From NCBI GenBank assembly GCA_010092775.1, contig JAADYZ010000032.1:1-15313 (forward strand): a stretch of DNA of 15,313 bases, read 5' to 3'. Source of the DNA: Chloroflexota bacterium. Its GTDB lineage: Bacteria > Chloroflexota > Anaerolineae > Aggregatilineales > UBA3940. The position numbers were made by a program, and so were the translations under genes. Shown here in pieces: positions 14,311 through 15,313 of the stretch (the stretch's first letter is position 1; each line of letters begins with the position of its first letter). The notes under the pieces were generated by a model, which had not been told where the DNA came from, made no database searches, and saw only the letters and a program-made list of their open reading frames with translations.

Positions 14311-15313
14311 TCAATCGCCTTGAGCGCTGCTGCCCGCTTCAATCTGAATCTGGCCGAGGATGATGGCAGAGCTGCCGTCGGACTGCAGGAGGCGCTCGCC
14401 GCTGGCCGCGTCATAGAGGCCGAGAATCAGGGTGTAGCTCCCCGGCGCGACCTCTGAGCCAAGCAGGACAGCCCAGCGGCCTTCGACCGGCTCACCGGGT
14501 TCCCACACGATAGTCGGCAGCAATCCGCCGCCGGGGACTGCATCGTACTGAGCGACCAGATTGCCGTCACCATCTAGCAAATGGGCGAACATCGTATAGC
14601 TGGTTTCGATCGCCTGCTCAGCTTCCCACCTCACGGCCACTCGGATCGGTTGACCGGGCATGGCCTGCTCGTCGATGATCGTCGCGCCGGTTAGCCTGAT
14701 GCCATTGGTGAAGCTGGCTGCCGGGATGTCAGCAAGCGCGACTGAAGCCGGTCCCGTCGCGTAGGTGCTGCGTTTAAGCAGGTCATACCACTGGTCCCCG
14801 ATGTGATAGTAGTCTCGATGGAGCGCTGTGCCCAGGCTTGAATCGGGGTTGACTGCGAAGGGATCGACCTGAACCACATCGAAAACCATGCGGTCGCGCG
14901 GTGTGGGCAGGCTGCTGATCATGCGGTCGATCTCATCGTCGGTGAGTGGCCAGGTTTGCGGTGCCAAGGCCAGGGCCACGCCAACCCCCCTCCCCTCCAG
15001 TTCACCGACGTGTGTGTCTGGAAAGACGATGAGCGGGCGCGGTGAGCCAGCGATGTCGGCGGCCAGCGCATCAAATTGGGTACGCACGCGATCCGGTTCC
15101 GGAATGCGCAGTGCGTAGATCGCGCGAGCGAGGTCACCCCCTGCCCCCGTGACGCGATACTTGTAAAGCGTTACATCCTCGTGATGGTACTCGTCCACCA
15201 ACTCGACCGTTGCGCCGAGCGAATTCTGCATCGGGCCGTAGTGTTCGCTCTCAAAAAAGTAGACCGTCTCGTTGTTGGCGAGCCATTCGGCAAGCAGCCG
15301 GTAATGGCCATCC
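14311..15313 (-). CDS. C-terminal part of a probable membrane glycosyltransferase (GT39/ArnT-like), partial
   Basis: The frame is open to the right edge; an ATG at 15231 is internal, since the codons before it read on without a stop (ending FFESEHYGPM), so the 5' end is outside the window. The visible 334 residues are soluble. The first part (DGHYRLLAEWL, then FESEHYGPM and PLIVFPDTHVGEL) resembles the extracytoplasmic segment after the membrane part of GT39-type mannosyl- and aminoarabinosyl-transferase relatives in Chloroflexota. The last 120 residues form a beta-sandwich with YTMFAHLLDGDGNLVAQYD, PGGGLLPTIVWEPGEPV and SYTLILGLYDAASGERL, a pattern I know from the C-termini of such proteins. 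No catalytic part is visible, so the enzyme call is by analogy. Confidence 0.6.
   Translation of the reverse strand, partial: DGHYRLLAEWLANNETVYFFESEHYGPMQNSLGATVELVDEYHHEDVTLYKYRVTGAGGDLARAIYALRIPEPDRVRTQFDALAADIAGSPRPLIVFPDTHVGELEGRGVGVALALAPQTWPLTDDEIDRMISSLPTPRDRMVFDVVQVDPFAVNPDSSLGTALHRDYYHIGDQWYDLLKRSTYATGPASVALADIPAASFTNGIRLTGATIIDEQAMPGQPIRVAVRWEAEQAIETSYTMFAHLLDGDGNLVAQYDAVPGGGLLPTIVWEPGEPVEGRWAVLLGSEVAPGSYTLILGLYDAASGERLLQSDGSSAIILGQIQIEAGSSAQGD

Noticed and set aside
15148..15231. ATG at 15231 as the start of the rightmost gene
   Set aside because: The frame stays open upstream to the window edge with protein-like sequence, so this Met is internal.
1..15313. CRISPR arrays, insertion sequences, rRNA
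   Set aside because: No regularly spaced repeats, transposase-like frames or rRNA signatures were found on either strand.

Overview
The window is about 15.3 kb of a moderately GC-rich bacterial chromosome. No marker gene fixes the host. The gene set suggests Chloroflexota, probably Anaerolineae-like: a 7TM-type membrane region fused to a Ser/Thr kinase, a PE/E-rich lipoprotein of the S41 protease family, a Tat-exported L,D-transpeptidase, a glycosyltransferase-39-like C-terminal domain, and many orphan response regulators. This is inference. Promoters have ordinary sigma-70-type -35/-10 boxes. A selenocysteine tRNA (selC) shows that the organism probably decodes UGA as Sec.

Left part (1-3908, all minus strand): a chemosensory operon. 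In transcription order it holds a PilG/CheY-like receiver, an M16 zinc peptidase, a 51-residue small protein, a PilH/CheY-like receiver, a CheW/PilI-like coupling protein, and a Cache-type chemoreceptor whose 3' part lies beyond the left edge. The order receiver-receiver-CheW-MCP resembles Pil-Chp/Pix clusters; a CheA would be expected past the edge. The small gene is bracketed by a perfect 24-bp inverted repeat.

Middle (4092-5691): an OmpR-type response regulator with no adjacent kinase is followed by two tandem genes for 49-residue proteins. These are clear paralogues of the 51-residue protein in the chemosensory operon. Each tandem copy has its own terminator, and each has the same upstream design: three TGTA-type repeats spaced 11 and 10 bp, then a -10 box exactly 21 bp after the last repeat. 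That layout suits activation by a winged-helix regulator, most simply the neighbouring one. This unrecognised small-protein family and its shared operator are the most interesting content of the window. selC (minus strand) follows.

Right part (5804-15313): a soluble GAF histidine kinase, convergent with a Tat-secreted L,D-transpeptidase; a membrane-anchored protein of unknown function; a ten-helix membrane protein fused to an intact Ser/Thr kinase; a secreted S41-family lipoprotein on the opposite strand; and the C-terminal part of a probable membrane glycosyltransferase running off the right edge. Most of the window is thus signal sensing (chemoreceptor, three receivers, histidine kinase, Ser/Thr kinase) and cell-envelope work.
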